64,000 nucleotides of DNA from Anaerosporobacter mobilis DSM 15930 (GTDB lineage Bacteria > Bacillota > Clostridia > Lachnospirales > Lachnospiraceae), in assembly GCF_900142955.1 (NCBI RefSeq), contig NZ_FRCP01000011.1, positions 62,001 to 126,000 of the forward strand, read 5' to 3'. Every line of letters starts with the position of its first letter. Positions within the stretch are counted from its first letter, which is position 1. The notes beneath the pieces are model-generated. The model saw only the letters and a program-made list of their open reading frames with translations. It had not been told where the DNA came from and did not search any database. Shown here piece by piece: positions 49,651 through 57,816 of the stretch. Both the position numbers and the translations under genes were made by a program.

Positions 49651-50382
49651 ATGAGCGGAAAAATAGCAATACAAACAACTCGCTTGGTTAAAAGATTTGG
49701 AGAAAATGAGGTTATCAAGGATTGTTCTATGTGTATCGAGGAAGGTACAATCTATGGTTTTCTTGGCGTAAATGGTGCAGGAAAGACCACGGTGTTTAAA
49801 TTGCTTATCGGATTACTGACACCCGATTCCGGTAGCGTTGAAATTTTAGAACATAATATGTTTCAAAATCGTGACAAAATGCTTTCGCAAATTGGAAGTT
49901 TGATTGAAACACCCACTTTTTATGAGCATCTTTCAGCACGAAAAAACTTAGAAATCCATTTAGCATACATGGGTAATTACGGATATGAAATAGACAAGGT
50001 ATTGCAAATGGTGGGATTGTCCGATGTAGGAGAAAAAGCGGTTGTCAAGTTTTCGCTTGGAATGCGACAACGATTAGGAATTGCGAGAGCGTTAATTCAT
50101 CAACCTAAAATTCTAATTTTAGACGAGCCGATTAACGGACTTGACCCTATGGGCATTAAGGCAATGAGAGAATTGTTTTTAAGCCTTGCAAAAGAATATG
50201 GGATAACAATCTTATTATCCAGCCATATCCTTAGTGAAATTGAACACGTAGCCGATAAAATTGGAGTAATCGTTGATGGAAAAATAGTATGTGAAACCGA
50301 CTTGGCACAAGTCAAGGCGGAATATAAGAATAGCTTGGAGGACTATTTTTTTACTATCATGAGCGGAGGGAAACAGTTATGA
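49651..50382 (+). CDS. ABC transporter ATP-binding protein (bacitracin/lantibiotic type)
   Basis: 243 residues. Walker A GVNGAGKTT, signature FSLGMRQRLG, Walker B ILILDEPINGLDP, switch His in SSHILSE. The short length without the C-terminal extension and the one-permease partner match BcrA-like antimicrobial peptide exporters. It overlaps the permease gene by 4 bases (ATGA). Controlled by the TetR upstream. Confidence 0.93.
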   Translation: MSGKIAIQTTRLVKRFGENEVIKDCSMCIEEGTIYGFLGVNGAGKTTVFKLLIGLLTPDSGSVEILEHNMFQNRDKMLSQIGSLIETPTFYEHLSARKNLEIHLAYMGNYGYEIDKVLQMVGLSDVGEKAVVKFSLGMRQRLGIARALIHQPKILILDEPINGLDPMGIKAMRELFLSLAKEYGITILLSSHILSEIEHVADKIGVIVDGKIVCETDLAQVKAEYKNSLEDYFFTIMSGGKQL

Positions 50383-51077
50383 CAAAACTTATCAAATTAG
50401 AACTTGAGCGTATCAATTTGCGTCCATATTTTATCAGCAGTGCTATTTTTGGCATTGTTCAATTAGTATTTACTTATTTTGTAGCTTATGTGGCACAAGT
50501 GGAACAAGAAGTGCAGTTTATGAATTATGGGAACATTCTTTTGTTTACAGGTGTAATTAGTACTTTTCTTTTTGGTATTTTGTCAGCAACGATGTATGCA
50601 AGACTGATTGTTGAGGAATATTCGGGCAAACGGTTAGCATTGCTTTTTTCATATCCTGTTGGTCGACAAAAAACATTTATAGCAAAAACATTGATTGTTC
50701 TCTTGTTTGTAATGCTATCCATGTTCCTCTGCACAATGTTGTCTATTGGTATTTTCGCCATAACGGAAGGTTTTTGCCCAATTGTTTCGGAGGTTATGAC
50801 GAGTGACATATTGATAACAGCTTTCTGTAATATGCTTGTATCTTTAGTCGCTGTCAGTGCAATCGGACTACTATCAATGCGTATCGGATTTATAAAAAAA
50901 TCCATCTCAACCACGCTAATCAGTGCGTTTATATTGTCGGGTATTTATGGAAATATAGCCATTAGCAAAGTGGGAAACTCAGCTATTTCTTTGATAATTG
51001 CCACGGTTTCACTGCTTGTTATATTGGCGATACTTGTCACTTTATCCTGTAAAATCAATCATATGGAGGTAGAATAA
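50379..51077 (+). CDS. ABC-2 permease partner of the TetR cassette
   Basis: 232 residues with about six membrane segments (roughly 17-37, 52-75, 100-130, 143-165, 175-195, 205-225). It starts inside the ATPase gene (ATGA overlap), so subunit ratios are fixed by coupling. It resembles BcrB-like permeases. With the ATPase it probably exports or clears a peptide or lipid-active compound. Confidence 0.85.
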   Translation: MTKLIKLELERINLRPYFISSAIFGIVQLVFTYFVAYVAQVEQEVQFMNYGNILLFTGVISTFLFGILSATMYARLIVEEYSGKRLALLFSYPVGRQKTFIAKTLIVLLFVMLSMFLCTMLSIGIFAITEGFCPIVSEVMTSDILITAFCNMLVSLVAVSAIGLLSMRIGFIKKSISTTLISAFILSGIYGNIAISKVGNSAISLIIATVSLLVILAILVTLSCKINHMEVE

Positions 51078-51356
51078 ATGAAACAGGACAGAATTTCTGA
51101 AATCACAAGAAAAGCCATAGAGGTACCTATGGGGTTTACACAGTCACTTATGGAAAAAACAGAGAAGGTAAAAACACCTTCTCCAAGAGTTGATAAAATC
51201 GGGCGGTCAATCGGTGCTTGTGTTGGTGTTTTACTATTGCTTACAGGCGGAGCTGGACTTTTAGTTGGTAAATCTTCGTGGGCGATAGGATCATTATCCG
51301 TAGGAGCGGTCACTATACTGTCAAATTTTATTTGTATCGGCAAAAACAAAAAGTAA
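51078..51356 (+). CDS. Small membrane protein of the TetR/ABC cassette
   Basis: 92 residues starting directly after the permease stop codon, with GGAGGTAG in the preceding gene end as ribosome site. The N-terminal half is soluble and charged (residues 1-45), followed by two membrane helices (about 48-63 and 68-86) and a lysine tail. No family recognised. Co-expression with the transporter suggests an accessory subunit. Confidence 0.7.
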   Translation: MKQDRISEITRKAIEVPMGFTQSLMEKTEKVKTPSPRVDKIGRSIGACVGVLLLLTGGAGLLVGKSSWAIGSLSVGAVTILSNFICIGKNKK

Positions 51357-51452
51357 AAATGATTACAGTATGAAAAATTTTCACATAGTACCCTAACGAA
51401 ATGCCATTTTCGGGCTTAAAGGTTGAGGGGATAAAAATTAACCCTATACCGT

Positions 51453-51604
51453 ATGCCCTCACCCGAAGAAATCTTCATACAAAAGGTATCAAGCGAGCAG
51501 CTTTACAAGGCAATCAAGGCACTGCCACCACTACAAGGCAGAGCATTATCCGTGGAATTGAGAATTTACGAAAATACTATGCCAAGAACGGTTGGCGACT
51601 TTAG
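51453..51604 (+). pseudogene. Sigma-70-like factor fragment, frameshifted and deleted
   Basis: The frame from 51453 reads PSPEEIFIQKVSSEQLYKAI followed by KALPPLQGR, matching the region 4 start of small sigma factors carried by conjugative elements. The expected helix-turn-helix is missing, and the family's C-terminal end (RQSIIRGIENLRKYYAK, stop at 51604) follows in another frame. The junction is near 51540. An internal deletion with a frame change has destroyed the gene. Confidence 0.7.
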
Positions 51605-51661
51605 GAGGTATTTTACCATGAACAATAATAAAAAACAGATTGCACCACTGGAAACCGAATT

Positions 51662-51799
51662 TGGATAGAAGAAGAGTATGAGGTAGATAATACGGTTATG
51701 GTTCACATTAGAAATCTGAGAGAAAAAATAGAAAAAGATAAAAAAAATCCAATCTATATAAAAACCGTATGGGGTGTTGGATATAAATTTGGTGAATAA
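51662..51799 (+). pseudogene. C-terminal fragment of an OmpR-family response regulator
   Basis: The frame from 51662 encodes EEEYEVDNTVMVHIRNLREK and ends IYIKTVWGVGYKFGE-stop (51797-51799), the recognition helix and wing of an OmpR/PhoB winged helix. No receiver domain or start precedes it; instead a short frame MNNNKKQIAPLETEFG with its own GGAGG (51603-51607) runs into a stop at 51666-51668. It is a piece of a lost two-component system, beside the sigma fragment. Confidence 0.75.
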
Positions 51800-51812
51800 A
51801 AGAAACAACCCC

Positions 51813-51841
51813 TTGTAATTTTGTGAGTTTGTGTATATAAT
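51813..51841 (+). promoter_or_regulatory. Possible serS leader promoter
   Basis: TTGTAA (51813-51818), 17 bases, TATAAT (51836-51841) lies about 60 bases before the T-box structure. A second -35-like TTGACT (51866-51871) has no convincing -10. Confidence 0.45.
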
Positions 51842-51904
51842 AAAACAAAATGTGTTATTAAGTATTTGACTTATATATAACATACTAACGTGAATAAGAA
51901 ACAA

Positions 51905-52125
51905 TAATGATGATGAAAGCTACGATTAAAGAATTTCTTCAGAGAGCCGATGGTTGGTGCGAATCGGTGAAAGGATTAGTCTTTCCACTTTCGGAGTTGT
52001 CAGCGATGAGCTGAAAGGTTCGTACCCTTTATCGTACAATGAAGTGGCTGAGAAATCAGCAATTTGGGTGGCAACACGGAAACCTTTCGTCCCATATCGT
52101 TAGATATGGGATGGAAGGTTTTTTT
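51905..52125 (+). ncRNA. T-box riboswitch (serine) upstream of serS
   Basis: The leader has the AGAGAG..GGTTGGTGCGA stem I signature (51941-51963), the T-box core TGGGTGGCAACACGG (52065-52079) that pairs with the uncharged tRNA 3' end, and a terminator just behind it. A candidate specifier codon is TCC (51984-51986), a serine codon, followed by the usual AC. With uncharged tRNA-Ser bound, an antiterminator forms and serS is transcribed. The core and terminator are clear; the specifier choice is inference. About 200 further untranslated bases separate it from serS. Confidence 0.88.
52081..52125 (+). terminator. T-box-controlled terminator
   Basis: AACCTTTCgTCCCATATC pairs with GATATGGGAtGGAAGGTT around GTTA (52081-52120) and runs into T7 (52119-52125). 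It overlaps the end of the T-box element, as expected for antitermination control. Confidence 0.9.
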
Positions 52126-52331
52126 ATTTATAGGAATCGAGTGCAAAAGCTAGTTTATTTTTGTTATCTCGTTAATTTGCATTAATTTATGTGGAATAAG
52201 TTATGCCAAACGTAGTTCATCCGCAACGTACTCTTTATTCCAGGAAATCCCACACTATCATTACCTTACTCTTATTCATGAGACTACTATTTTAAGGTTA
52301 TTAAAATTATTAAAGTAATGGAGGAACAATC

Positions 52332-53609
52332 ATGTTAGATTTAAGATTTGTAAGAGAAAATCCAGAAGTTGTAAAACTAAATATTAAGAACAAATTCCAA
52401 GATAGCAAATTACCTTTAGTGGATGAAGTAATAGCACTTGATCTTGAAAGCAGAACAGCAAAACAAGAGGCAGATGCCCTTCGTGCCGAAAGAAATGCTA
52501 TATCAAAACAAATCGGTGGATTAATGGCACAAGGCAAAAAAGAAGAAGCGGAAGAGTTAAAGAAAAAAGTTACTGCTGAATCAGAACGTCTAGCTGAATT
52601 AGAACAAAAAGAAACAGAATTACAAGAAAAAATCACTCAGATTATGATGACTATTCCTAATATCATTGATCCATCTGTTCCAATTGGTAAAGATGATAGT
52701 GAGAATGTTGAAATTACACGTTATGGTGAGCCAGTTGTTCCTGACTTTGAAGTACCTTATCATGCTGAAATTATGGAAAAATTCGATGGTCTTGACCTAG
52801 ACAGTGCGCGTAAAGTAGCAGGTAATGGATTCTATTATCTTATGGGAGATATCGCTCGTTTACATTCAGCAGTTATCTCTTATGCTAGAGATTTCATGAT
52901 TGAACGTGGATTTACTTACTGTATTCCACCTTATATGATTCGTAGCGACGTTGTTACTGGCGTAATGAGTTTCGCTGAGATGGATGCCATGATGTACAAA
53001 ATCGAAGGAGAAGATCTATACCTAATCGGTACAAGTGAACACTCAATGATTGGTAAATTCATCGATACAATCAATCAAGAAACCTCATTACCATATACAT
53101 TAACAAGTTATTCACCATGTTTTAGAAAAGAAAAAGGTGCTCATGGCATTGAAGAGCGTGGTGTATATCGTATTCACCAATTCGAAAAACAAGAAATGAT
53201 CGTAGTTTGTAACCCAGAAGATAGTATGATGTGGTTCGAGAAATTATGGCAGAACACCGTTGATTTATTCCGTTCACTCGATATTCCAGTTAGAACACTT
53301 GAATGTTGCTCTGGAGATTTAGCTGATCTTAAAGTGAAATCAATTGACGTGGAAGCTTGGTCACCAAGACAACAAAAATACTTCGAAGTTGGTAGTTGTT
53401 CAAACTTAGGAGATGCACAAGCTCGTCGTCTTAAGATTCGTGTCGTTGGTGAAAGAGGTAAATACTTTGCGCATACACTAAACAACACAGTAGTAGCTCC
53501 ACCAAGAATGTTAATCGCATTCTTAGAAAACAACTTAAATGCAGATGGAACAGTTAATATTCCAAAAGCATTGCAACCTTATATGGGTGGAAAAACAGTT
53601 ATTAAATAG
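52332..53609 (+). CDS. serS: Seryl-tRNA synthetase, atypical (archaeal-like) form
   Basis: 425 residues; ATGGAGGAAC precedes the ATG. An N-terminal coiled-coil arm (about 30-105) binds the tRNA-Ser long arm. The class II core shows SPCFRKEKGAHG, RIHQFEKQEM, VGSCSNLGDAQARR and LNNTVVAPPRMLIAFLEN. Where common bacterial enzymes read TAEVPLTN, this one reads GTSEHSMIGKF, closer to archaeal and haloarchaeal SerRS. It is controlled by the serine T-box upstream. Essential if it is the only copy; a second, standard serS elsewhere would make this an accessory form. Confidence 0.95.
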   Translation: MLDLRFVRENPEVVKLNIKNKFQDSKLPLVDEVIALDLESRTAKQEADALRAERNAISKQIGGLMAQGKKEEAEELKKKVTAESERLAELEQKETELQEKITQIMMTIPNIIDPSVPIGKDDSENVEITRYGEPVVPDFEVPYHAEIMEKFDGLDLDSARKVAGNGFYYLMGDIARLHSAVISYARDFMIERGFTYCIPPYMIRSDVVTGVMSFAEMDAMMYKIEGEDLYLIGTSEHSMIGKFIDTINQETSLPYTLTSYSPCFRKEKGAHGIEERGVYRIHQFEKQEMIVVCNPEDSMMWFEKLWQNTVDLFRSLDIPVRTLECCSGDLADLKVKSIDVEAWSPRQQKYFEVGSCSNLGDAQARRLKIRVVGERGKYFAHTLNNTVVAPPRMLIAFLENNLNADGTVNIPKALQPYMGGKTVIK

Positions 53610-53717
53610 ATATGACCCACTATAGTTGTTTCGCTATCGTTTCTTAGTCATTGTATGTTAGATAAGAAGCAGTAGACAATGTTGTGAGTTTTGCAAACTT
53701 AGTATTTGATATAAACT

Positions 53718-53757
53718 AAAAAAGTTATAACTGAAAATTATCAGTTATAACTTTTTT
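53718..53757. terminator. Bidirectional terminator between serS and the - strand operon
   Basis: Perfect 17-bp arms (53718-53734 and 53741-53757) with A6 on one flank and T6 on the other around a 6-base loop. It works for serS on the + strand and for the three-gene operon ending at 53760 on the - strand. Confidence 0.92.
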
Positions 53758-53759
53758 GT

Positions 53760-54293
53760 TTATGAGATCTTCGACCTTACATCCCGTCTATAATAATACA
53801 AACATCGTCCATACATATAATCAAACAAGAAGATAAAAACTTCCACTACAGGAATGAATAAGATAAAAGATGGTATTTTTAGTGATACAAACAGTTCCTT
53901 GCAGGTAAAATATATTGTAAATACACTGATGTTCGCCACGAGATAATTTATTGCATGTACAAGGTATCTATACTTTGTTTTCGTAAACCAATAATACCAG
54001 ATTCCATAGTGTCCAAAGAATAAGATATAAGGTACAATTGCAAGCTTATTTGGTAATACCAGTAAGGCAAGTAAAGAAGACGCAACATAAAAAGCGATAC
54101 CAGCTCGTAGGTTACTCTCTTCTAGAATAATAATTACGAATATTGAGCTTAGACAGTAGGATATCATCTGGATATTCGATATACTACCTGCCAAGAATAA
54201 AAACAGCAAGGTGAATACTAAGAATATACCGCATAGACTGATGGTCTTAGTGGAAAACTTCGAAGAATGATTTGTTGAATTCGTCTTAGCCAT
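53760..54293 (-). CDS. Small integral membrane protein
   Basis: 177 residues; ATG 54293 is chosen because AAGGAG (54308-54303) sits 9 bases upstream, unlike the longer frame from 54338, which overlaps the preceding gene. After a polar start (MAKTNSTNHSSKFSTK) there are about six hydrophobic helices with Tyr/Lys-rich loops (WYYWFTKTKYRYL) and a basic tail (YYYRRDVRSK). The compact helix pattern recalls small sensor/transporter folds, but I do not recognise the family. Last gene of the J-domain/DUF5685 operon. Confidence 0.75.
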   Translation of the reverse strand: MAKTNSTNHSSKFSTKTISLCGIFLVFTLLFLFLAGSISNIQMISYCLSSIFVIIILEESNLRAGIAFYVASSLLALLVLPNKLAIVPYILFFGHYGIWYYWFTKTKYRYLVHAINYLVANISVFTIYFTCKELFVSLKIPSFILFIPVVEVFIFLFDYMYGRCLYYYRRDVRSKIS

Positions 54294-54319
54294 GGTTTTA
54301 TTCTCCTTATATAATATAG

Positions 54320-55162
54320 TTAGTCGCAAGTTGTACAATGATATCTTTTGTATATTGCATCTGTTTTTTCACGAATGGCAATACATAAGATATTGAATAC
54401 AATTCCTTTGTAATCCACAAAATCCATCTCTGTATAGAGATAAACAATCTGAAGTAATAAGGAATTGATATGTTGTTCCACTTCTTTTAGGAATGTTTCT
54501 TTATCCTCTTGATAAGCTGCAAGCATTGGATTGAAAGCATGTTCTTTTGCATCTTTCACTAAATCATCTAATGCATCAATACAATAGACCCATTGTCCAA
54601 GATAATCGAATAGCTTACTCACGGAATCTTCCTGTACAGTAATTACTTGATTGAACATATCACGAAGTGTTTGACCAAATAATTTGCCAAGTTCAATATA
54701 ATCAGTACAGTTTGCAGACTCCATTTCATGAAGCCTTTTGGTGTATTGCTCAAAACATTTTACCTCATTTGGATACTCTTTGCAGATCTTTTTGTAATTT
54801 CTATGATAAACTAGCTTACTAGTTCTGGCTTTCATTCCACCTTCGTCATGTAAATTATCTTGTATTTTACCATAAGCAAATATCACATTCATATCTGCCA
54901 TGAATTTGGTATAGGTGTTTAGACGAATGGGCTTTTTTTGATAAGCATGAAGAGCACAACGGTGAGTAGTCTCTACAGTATTCGTATCTGCAAGGGATGA
55001 CAGTAAGAGAGCAAAGAAGGCCACGTCATTACTGAGGAGTAATCTTGGTAATTCACCTTGATGTTTCTTTAACTCAACGCAGACGCCACAGTAGAAGGAA
55101 CGGTATTGTTTATATTCATAAACACGAAGATCATCTACCTTCGGTTTTAGATATCCTATCAT
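54320..55162 (-). CDS. DUF5685 family protein
   Basis: 280 residues, beginning MIGYLKPKVDDLRVYEYKQY followed by the FYCGVC motif, the usual start of DUF5685 proteins. It is mostly helical; YCIDALDDLVKDAKEHAFNP has an acidic helix like that of isoprenoid-synthase folds. It has a CxxC near the N-terminus (CGVC) and another at the extreme C-terminus (HCTTCD). It follows the J-domain gene by 12 bases and is transcribed with it. Function unknown; paired Cys motifs in both proteins suggest shared metal or disulfide chemistry. Confidence 0.85.
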   Translation of the reverse strand: MIGYLKPKVDDLRVYEYKQYRSFYCGVCVELKKHQGELPRLLLSNDVAFFALLLSSLADTNTVETTHRCALHAYQKKPIRLNTYTKFMADMNVIFAYGKIQDNLHDEGGMKARTSKLVYHRNYKKICKEYPNEVKCFEQYTKRLHEMESANCTDYIELGKLFGQTLRDMFNQVITVQEDSVSKLFDYLGQWVYCIDALDDLVKDAKEHAFNPMLAAYQEDKETFLKEVEQHINSLLLQIVYLYTEMDFVDYKGIVFNILCIAIREKTDAIYKRYHCTTCD

Positions 55163-55174
55163 CTCATGCCTCCG

Positions 55175-55924
55175 TTAACAACAATTCATACAGTCGCAAC
55201 ACATCATGCAAGTGAGGCATTGGCAACAATCGTCGCACCCATCATTTCTAGGGGGATAACTAGAATTTTGACCGGAGCCATAGAAGCCACGATTACCACC
55301 ATAGAAAGCACCGCCAGATTGTTTTGCAGCGAGAATCTGATCTTTTACGGTATTACCAACAGCACTATATAGGTCACCAAGTTCTTGATCTAGATTGTGA
55401 CCATATTGTCTACATGCAGATTCATAAGTCTGTTTCGTAGTACGGCGAACATTCTCAAGTTCACTCATAAGACCGATGAATTGATAATTAGCTTGAGCAG
55501 CAATAGGAGTTCTTTGCATCTCTTCGTAAGCTACTTTTAGCACGGTAGGTATATCATTATAGATACGAGCTGGATCATGAGCGATTAATTTATCATATTT
55601 TGATTGAATGGCTGGGTAGATACGTAATGCTTGGAGTACAACTGTGATGGTTTTGTTCATCTCTTGTTCGATAATAGGACGAACCATGTTACTGAAATCA
55701 TCAGTTGAGGTATAGGCGTTGTTATTGCCATATCCAGAATAAGACGAATAATCAGAATAACCAGTAGCGCCTTTTTCAAAACGATCACATAATTCATTGT
55801 ATTCCACATTGATTTCTTGCATCTTATCTAAGTCACCACCATTATCGGGATGGTAAACACGTATGAGAGCTTTATATTGTTTTTTGACTTCATCCATAGA
55901 AGTCGGATTATTAAACCATTTCAT
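55175..55924 (-). CDS. J-domain protein with ten-cysteine tail
   Basis: 249 residues; AAAGGAG precedes the ATG. Residues 1-50 form a J domain with the HPD tripeptide (IRVYHPDNGGDL), which stimulates DnaK-type chaperones. A Tyr/Ser/Gly linker (ATGYSDYSSYSGYGNNNAY) and a helical middle domain (about 80-210) follow. The end is Gly-rich (GGAFYGGNRGFYGSG) and the last about 20 residues hold ten cysteines (CDDCCQCLTCMMCCDCMNCC). This is not the zinc-finger arrangement of DnaJ. First gene of a three-gene operon. Confidence 0.85.
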   Translation of the reverse strand: MKWFNNPTSMDEVKKQYKALIRVYHPDNGGDLDKMQEINVEYNELCDRFEKGATGYSDYSSYSGYGNNNAYTSTDDFSNMVRPIIEQEMNKTITVVLQALRIYPAIQSKYDKLIAHDPARIYNDIPTVLKVAYEEMQRTPIAAQANYQFIGLMSELENVRRTTKQTYESACRQYGHNLDQELGDLYSAVGNTVKDQILAAKQSGGAFYGGNRGFYGSGQNSSYPPRNDGCDDCCQCLTCMMCCDCMNCC

Positions 55925-56109
55925 GGAGATTCTCCTTTATTTTAACAATTGGGGTTGCCCTTATTGGAAAGCATATTTGATTATAACATGACATTGAAAT
56001 GTTTTGGTAGTAACAAATGTCATATTTAATAAAATTATAAGATATATCAAGAAGGGCAAAAAGCCAAAAGTGAACGATTGATAAGTTTTGCACTTTTATA
56101 CAGTTAGTG

Positions 56110-56137
56110 TTTACATAGTGTAATTGTAATATTAAAT
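56110..56137 (+). promoter_or_regulatory. Likely promoter of the deacetylase gene; divergent intergenic region
   Basis: TTTACA (56110-56115), 16 bases, TTAAAT (56132-56137). The roughly 300-base divergent region 55925-56222 also holds a TATAAT on the - strand (55985-55980), a candidate -10 for the J-domain operon without a clear -35. Nothing else is recognisable. Confidence 0.45.
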
Positions 56138-56222
56138 AGAAGCACAATTAGAATCTAACTCATGATGTGACTTCTTTTTGCATACAATGAGAGTAAAGAA
56201 GGTTACTAAGGAAGTAAGAAAT

Positions 56223-57212
56223 ATGGGAGAGAAAAGGATTATCCTTATATTAGTTATTATCCTACTGCTTATAATGGGTAAATTGTTTAGAGGAGATATC
56301 TTTGAACCAACGATGCAGTCGGATACAATAGAGGATTCAGCGATAGAGGTGGAAAAGACAAAACAAGAAGTAAAACAAGAAGCAAAACAAGAAGCAAAAC
56401 AAGAAACAAAACAAGAAGTAAAACAAGAAACAAAACAAGAAGAAACCGTTAAGAAGGAAGATAGTGCTGAGATTGCGCATAAAGAAGAGTATATGGAACT
56501 ATACCCTGATATGTATGTTAAAAGCAGTGCTAAGATTCCATTAGCAGCAATTGATACAAATGTTCTTGATTATAGAAAGTACATATTTAAATACCCAATG
56601 AGTGATATTCAAAGTGATAAGAAAGTAGCTTATCTTACATTTGATGATGGACCAAGTGAGAATACACGTAAAGTTTTAGAAATCCTTAAAAAGTATAATA
56701 TTAAGGCTACTTTCTTTATGATTGCGGGGTCAGTAACGCCAGAACGCTATGATCTTATTAAAGAGATGATTGATCAAGGACATGTGGTTGGCATCCATAC
56801 ATATTCGCATAACTATAAGAAAATATATGCTTCTGTTAAAGATTATCTTGACGATTTTTATCTTGCTTATACAAGAATGTATGAAGTTACTGGAGTACAA
56901 CCAATTGTATTTCGTTTCCCTGGTGGCAGTTACAATAAGTATATGAAGGGAATAAGAAAGCAAGTAATGGCAGAGATGGAGAGACGTGGATTCACATATT
57001 ATGATTGGCAAGTATCTGCTGAAGATTCCATTGGTAAACCTACAAGAGCCTCTATAACTAGGAATGTGTTAAAGGACTTAAAGAGGTATAGAAAACCTAT
57101 TATACTTCTACATGATTCTTCTGTAAACAAGGCAACAGTACAATCCTTAGAGACTATTATTCAAACAATTAAAGAAGAAGGGTATACCTTTGATACTGTG
57201 GATAAGAGATAA
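56223..57212 (+). CDS. Membrane-anchored polysaccharide deacetylase (NodB fold)
   Basis: 329 residues from ATG 56223, served by AAGGAAG 9 bases upstream; earlier in-frame starts (56178, 56187) lack a site. One N-terminal membrane helix (about 4-22), then a Lys/Gln/Glu repeat linker, then a NodB catalytic domain (about 130-329): TFDDGPS supplies the catalytic and metal Asp, HTYSH the metal His pair, RFPGGSYN motif 3, YDWQVSAED motif 4 and ILLHDS motif 5. All catalytic motifs are present. It should deacetylate N-acetylglucosamine in peptidoglycan or a surface polysaccharide outside the membrane. Confidence 0.93.
   Translation: MGEKRIILILVIILLLIMGKLFRGDIFEPTMQSDTIEDSAIEVEKTKQEVKQEAKQEAKQETKQEVKQETKQEETVKKEDSAEIAHKEEYMELYPDMYVKSSAKIPLAAIDTNVLDYRKYIFKYPMSDIQSDKKVAYLTFDDGPSENTRKVLEILKKYNIKATFFMIAGSVTPERYDLIKEMIDQGHVVGIHTYSHNYKKIYASVKDYLDDFYLAYTRMYEVTGVQPIVFRFPGGSYNKYMKGIRKQVMAEMERRGFTYYDWQVSAEDSIGKPTRASITRNVLKDLKRYRKPIILLHDSSVNKATVQSLETIIQTIKEEGYTFDTVDKR
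56361..56444 (+). repeat. Seven 12-bp tandem repeats in the deacetylase linker
   Basis: Seven in-frame units of AAACAAGAAGYA-type sequence encode KQEV, KQEA, KQEA, KQET, KQEV, KQET, KQEE. They form a charged flexible or helical spacer between membrane helix and enzyme, and the copy number may vary by slippage. Confidence 0.9.
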
Positions 57213-57282
57213 GAGAAAGATAAATTTAAGTTATTAAGTATTCTGCTTTAGATGACTTTAAAGTTATATAATATATAAAATT

Positions 57283-57347
57283 AAAACACGGCATATCCGC
57301 ATGTTACTTATATAAGTTACATAGGGAATGTGTCGTGTTTTCTTTTT
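57283..57347 (+). terminator. Terminator after the deacetylase gene
   Basis: AAAACACG (57283-57290) pairs with CGTGTTTT (57334-57341), with partial inner pairing, followed by TTTTCTTTTT (57338-57347). It lies between convergent genes and may serve both. Confidence 0.7.
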
Positions 57348-57371
57348 AGTACTGCATCACATTAATCTAAC

Positions 57372-57770
57372 TTAAACGAGTTCAGCGATTCTTGACACAC
57401 CAACATAGATTTGTGAAATCTTATACCAAGTTGGAAAATCAACAACTCCAGTAGCAGGAAGATTGAAGATTCTTTGGAATTCTGCTACGGAATCTTTTGT
57501 CATTTGACCAAAGATTCCATCAGCAGCAATCTTTGGAATTAATGGATAAGCTCCAGCGATAACATTCAATTGTTCTTGCATTTGTTTTACTTTAGCACCA
57601 CTACTACCTACTGTTAAATCGTAACCTGGCCAAGAAGAAGGAACGCCAGCAATCTCGTCAGCAGTATTAATGTACATGTTTTCTCCATAGAAATTACGAA
57701 GAATTTCAATTGCAGTATATCCCTGATCTCCAAGAGTTTTAGAGCCCCATTGGGTCAGCCTTATTGCAAT
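57372..57770 (-). pseudogene. 5'-truncated peptidoglycan-binding protein
   Basis: The frame extends to 57941, but its first about 57 residues overlap the 3' end of lacI in another frame and look non-natural. Recognisable sequence begins at LTQWGSKTLGDQGYTAIEIL, like the end of a SpoIID-type domain, and continues into a PG_binding_1 domain (VGSSGAKVKQMQEQLNVI .. DGIFGQMTKDSVAEFQ .. LPATGVVDFPTWYKI). The start of the parent gene is missing. A perfect 16-bp palindrome (57759-57774) sits exactly at the break and may mark the deletion or end lacI. No ribosome site is seen. Confidence 0.65.
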
Positions 57771-57816
57771 AAGGGGCGTAATAGTAGAAGTGTCCTTATG
57801 TTGAAATAGCTCTGTA

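Noticed and set aside
50525..50914. 129-codon open frame on the - strand inside the ABC permease gene
   Set aside because: It is a mirror of the hydrophobic permease codons with no start signal.
51566..51904. 112-codon open frame on the - strand over the pseudogene region
   Set aside because: The + strand clearly holds an OmpR-type fragment here; the - strand product is Phe/Ile-rich without family resemblance.
53718..53757. Long A6/T6 palindrome as an attachment site or insertion-sequence end
   Set aside because: It sits exactly between two convergent genes with a stem, short loop and T-run on both strands, which is explained by a bidirectional terminator.
55911..56147. 78-codon open frame on the - strand upstream of the J-domain gene
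   Set aside because: It overlaps the J-domain ribosome site and promoter region and shows no homology-like pattern.
56361..56444. Tandem repeats as a CRISPR or other non-coding array
   Set aside because: The 12-bp units are contiguous without spacers and are in frame within the deacetylase gene.
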